In this document: in pieces, positions 12,888 through 13,128 of the stretch
How positions within the stretch are numbered: the first letter of the stretch is position 1
Layout: each line of letters opens with the position of its first letter
Assembly (NCBI GenBank): GCA_026197015.1
Contig: JAPHRB010000080.1
Location: 1-13,128 of the forward strand
Reading direction: 5' to 3'
DNA from: Gammaproteobacteria bacterium
GTDB taxonomy: Bacteria; Pseudomonadota; Gammaproteobacteria; SZUA-229
DNA: 13,128 bases
The notes under the pieces: model-generated
Told to the model about the DNA's origin: nothing
Databases searched by the model: none
The model's input: the letters and a program-made list of their open reading frames with translations, nothing else
Made by a program: the position numbers and the translations under genes

Positions 12888-13128
12888 ATGTTACAGCCTA
12901 TTGAATACACTCCACCAGTACATATTAAACTTGATATTCTTTATCAGGATAATAATTTAATTGCATTAAACAAACCTGCTGGACTTTTATCTGTACCCGG
13001 CAGAGGAGAAGATAAACAGGATTGCATGTTGTCACGTTTACAAATTGAATTTCCTGAGGCTCTCGTAATACATCGTTTAGATATGCCAACTTCGGGTATT
13101 ATTATGTTTGCTCGAAATAAAGAGACAC
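12888..13128 (+). CDS. RluA-family 23S rRNA/tRNA pseudouridine synthase, N-terminal part (partial)
   Basis: Eighty residues are visible before the right edge. After a short lead comes DILYQDNNLIALNKPAGLLS (16-35), the conserved opening of the RluA-type catalytic domain, then VPGRGEDKQD (36-45) and VIHRLDMPTSGIIMFAR (60-76), with catalytic Asp65 in HRLD. There is no N-terminal S4 domain, which separates it from RluC/RluD and agrees with the short RluA branch; HRLDMxTSG is also RluA-like. RluA converts specific uridines in 23S rRNA and some tRNAs to pseudouridine, but the target cannot be fixed from this fragment. The start lies 1 base after the DUF3820 stop with no strong ribosome site, suggesting translational coupling. 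Confidence 0.9.
   Translation, partial: MLQPIEYTPPVHIKLDILYQDNNLIALNKPAGLLSVPGRGEDKQDCMLSRLQIEFPEALVIHRLDMPTSGIIMFARNKET

Noticed and set aside
1..13128. Mobile element, phage, CRISPR or anti-phage defence island
   Set aside because: No transposase, integrase, terminal inverted repeats, repeat-spacer array or defence gene cluster is visible; RapA is a housekeeping Snf2 protein and the GIY-YIG protein is of the small UPF0213 type.

Overview
The window is chromosomal DNA of a low-GC gammaproteobacterium, judged by gene content rather than by any marker gene. RapA/HepA, SprT, the EF-P paralogue YeiP/EfpL, DUF3301, DUF3820 and a YuxH-type EAL-HDOD protein are together typical of free-living, often aquatic, Gammaproteobacteria. 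I cannot name the genus. I see no rRNA, tRNA, CRISPR array, insertion sequence, integrase or phage gene. Coding density is high; the only gene-free stretch over 300 bases is 481-860.

Layout. 1-480 (minus) is the N-terminal part of an assimilatory nitrate reductase (nasA), cut by the window edge. After an AT-rich spacer comes a small host-attachment-family protein (861-1289, plus). It converges on a SulP anion transporter with a STAS domain (1372-2898, minus) across a two-way terminator. Adenylate kinase of the zinc-LID type (3152-3796, minus) follows, with its own terminator and a hairpin in its leader. yeiP/efpL and a GIY-YIG nuclease-fold gene (4855 down to 4011, minus) overlap by 4 nt and are divergent from rapA (4921-7758, plus). 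rapA converges on sprT (7785-8300, minus), which is divergent from an EAL-HDOD signalling protein (8371-9579, plus).

The right third holds, on the minus strand, a CopD-like four-helix membrane protein (9647-10111) and a DUF3301 protein (10185-10520). Divergent from them by 15 bp is a bacterial homologue of NTAQ1, the eukaryotic protein N-terminal glutamine amidohydrolase (10536-11096, plus). It abuts a minus-strand pair of a DUF4442 hotdog protein and a nitronate monooxygenase/FabK-type flavoprotein (12541 down to 11097). A DUF3820 gene and a RluA-family pseudouridine synthase cut by the right edge (12620-13128, plus) close the window.

Several genes serve RNA and protein homeostasis: RapA recycles RNA polymerase, EfpL relieves ribosome stalling, the RluA-type enzyme modifies RNA, SprT is a metalloprotease-fold protein, and the NTAQ1 homologue could feed an N-degron pathway. 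They sit in separate transcription units, so this is a theme and not an operon. The most unusual gene is the NTAQ1 homologue, whose Cys-His-Asp triad and surrounding motifs are all intact.
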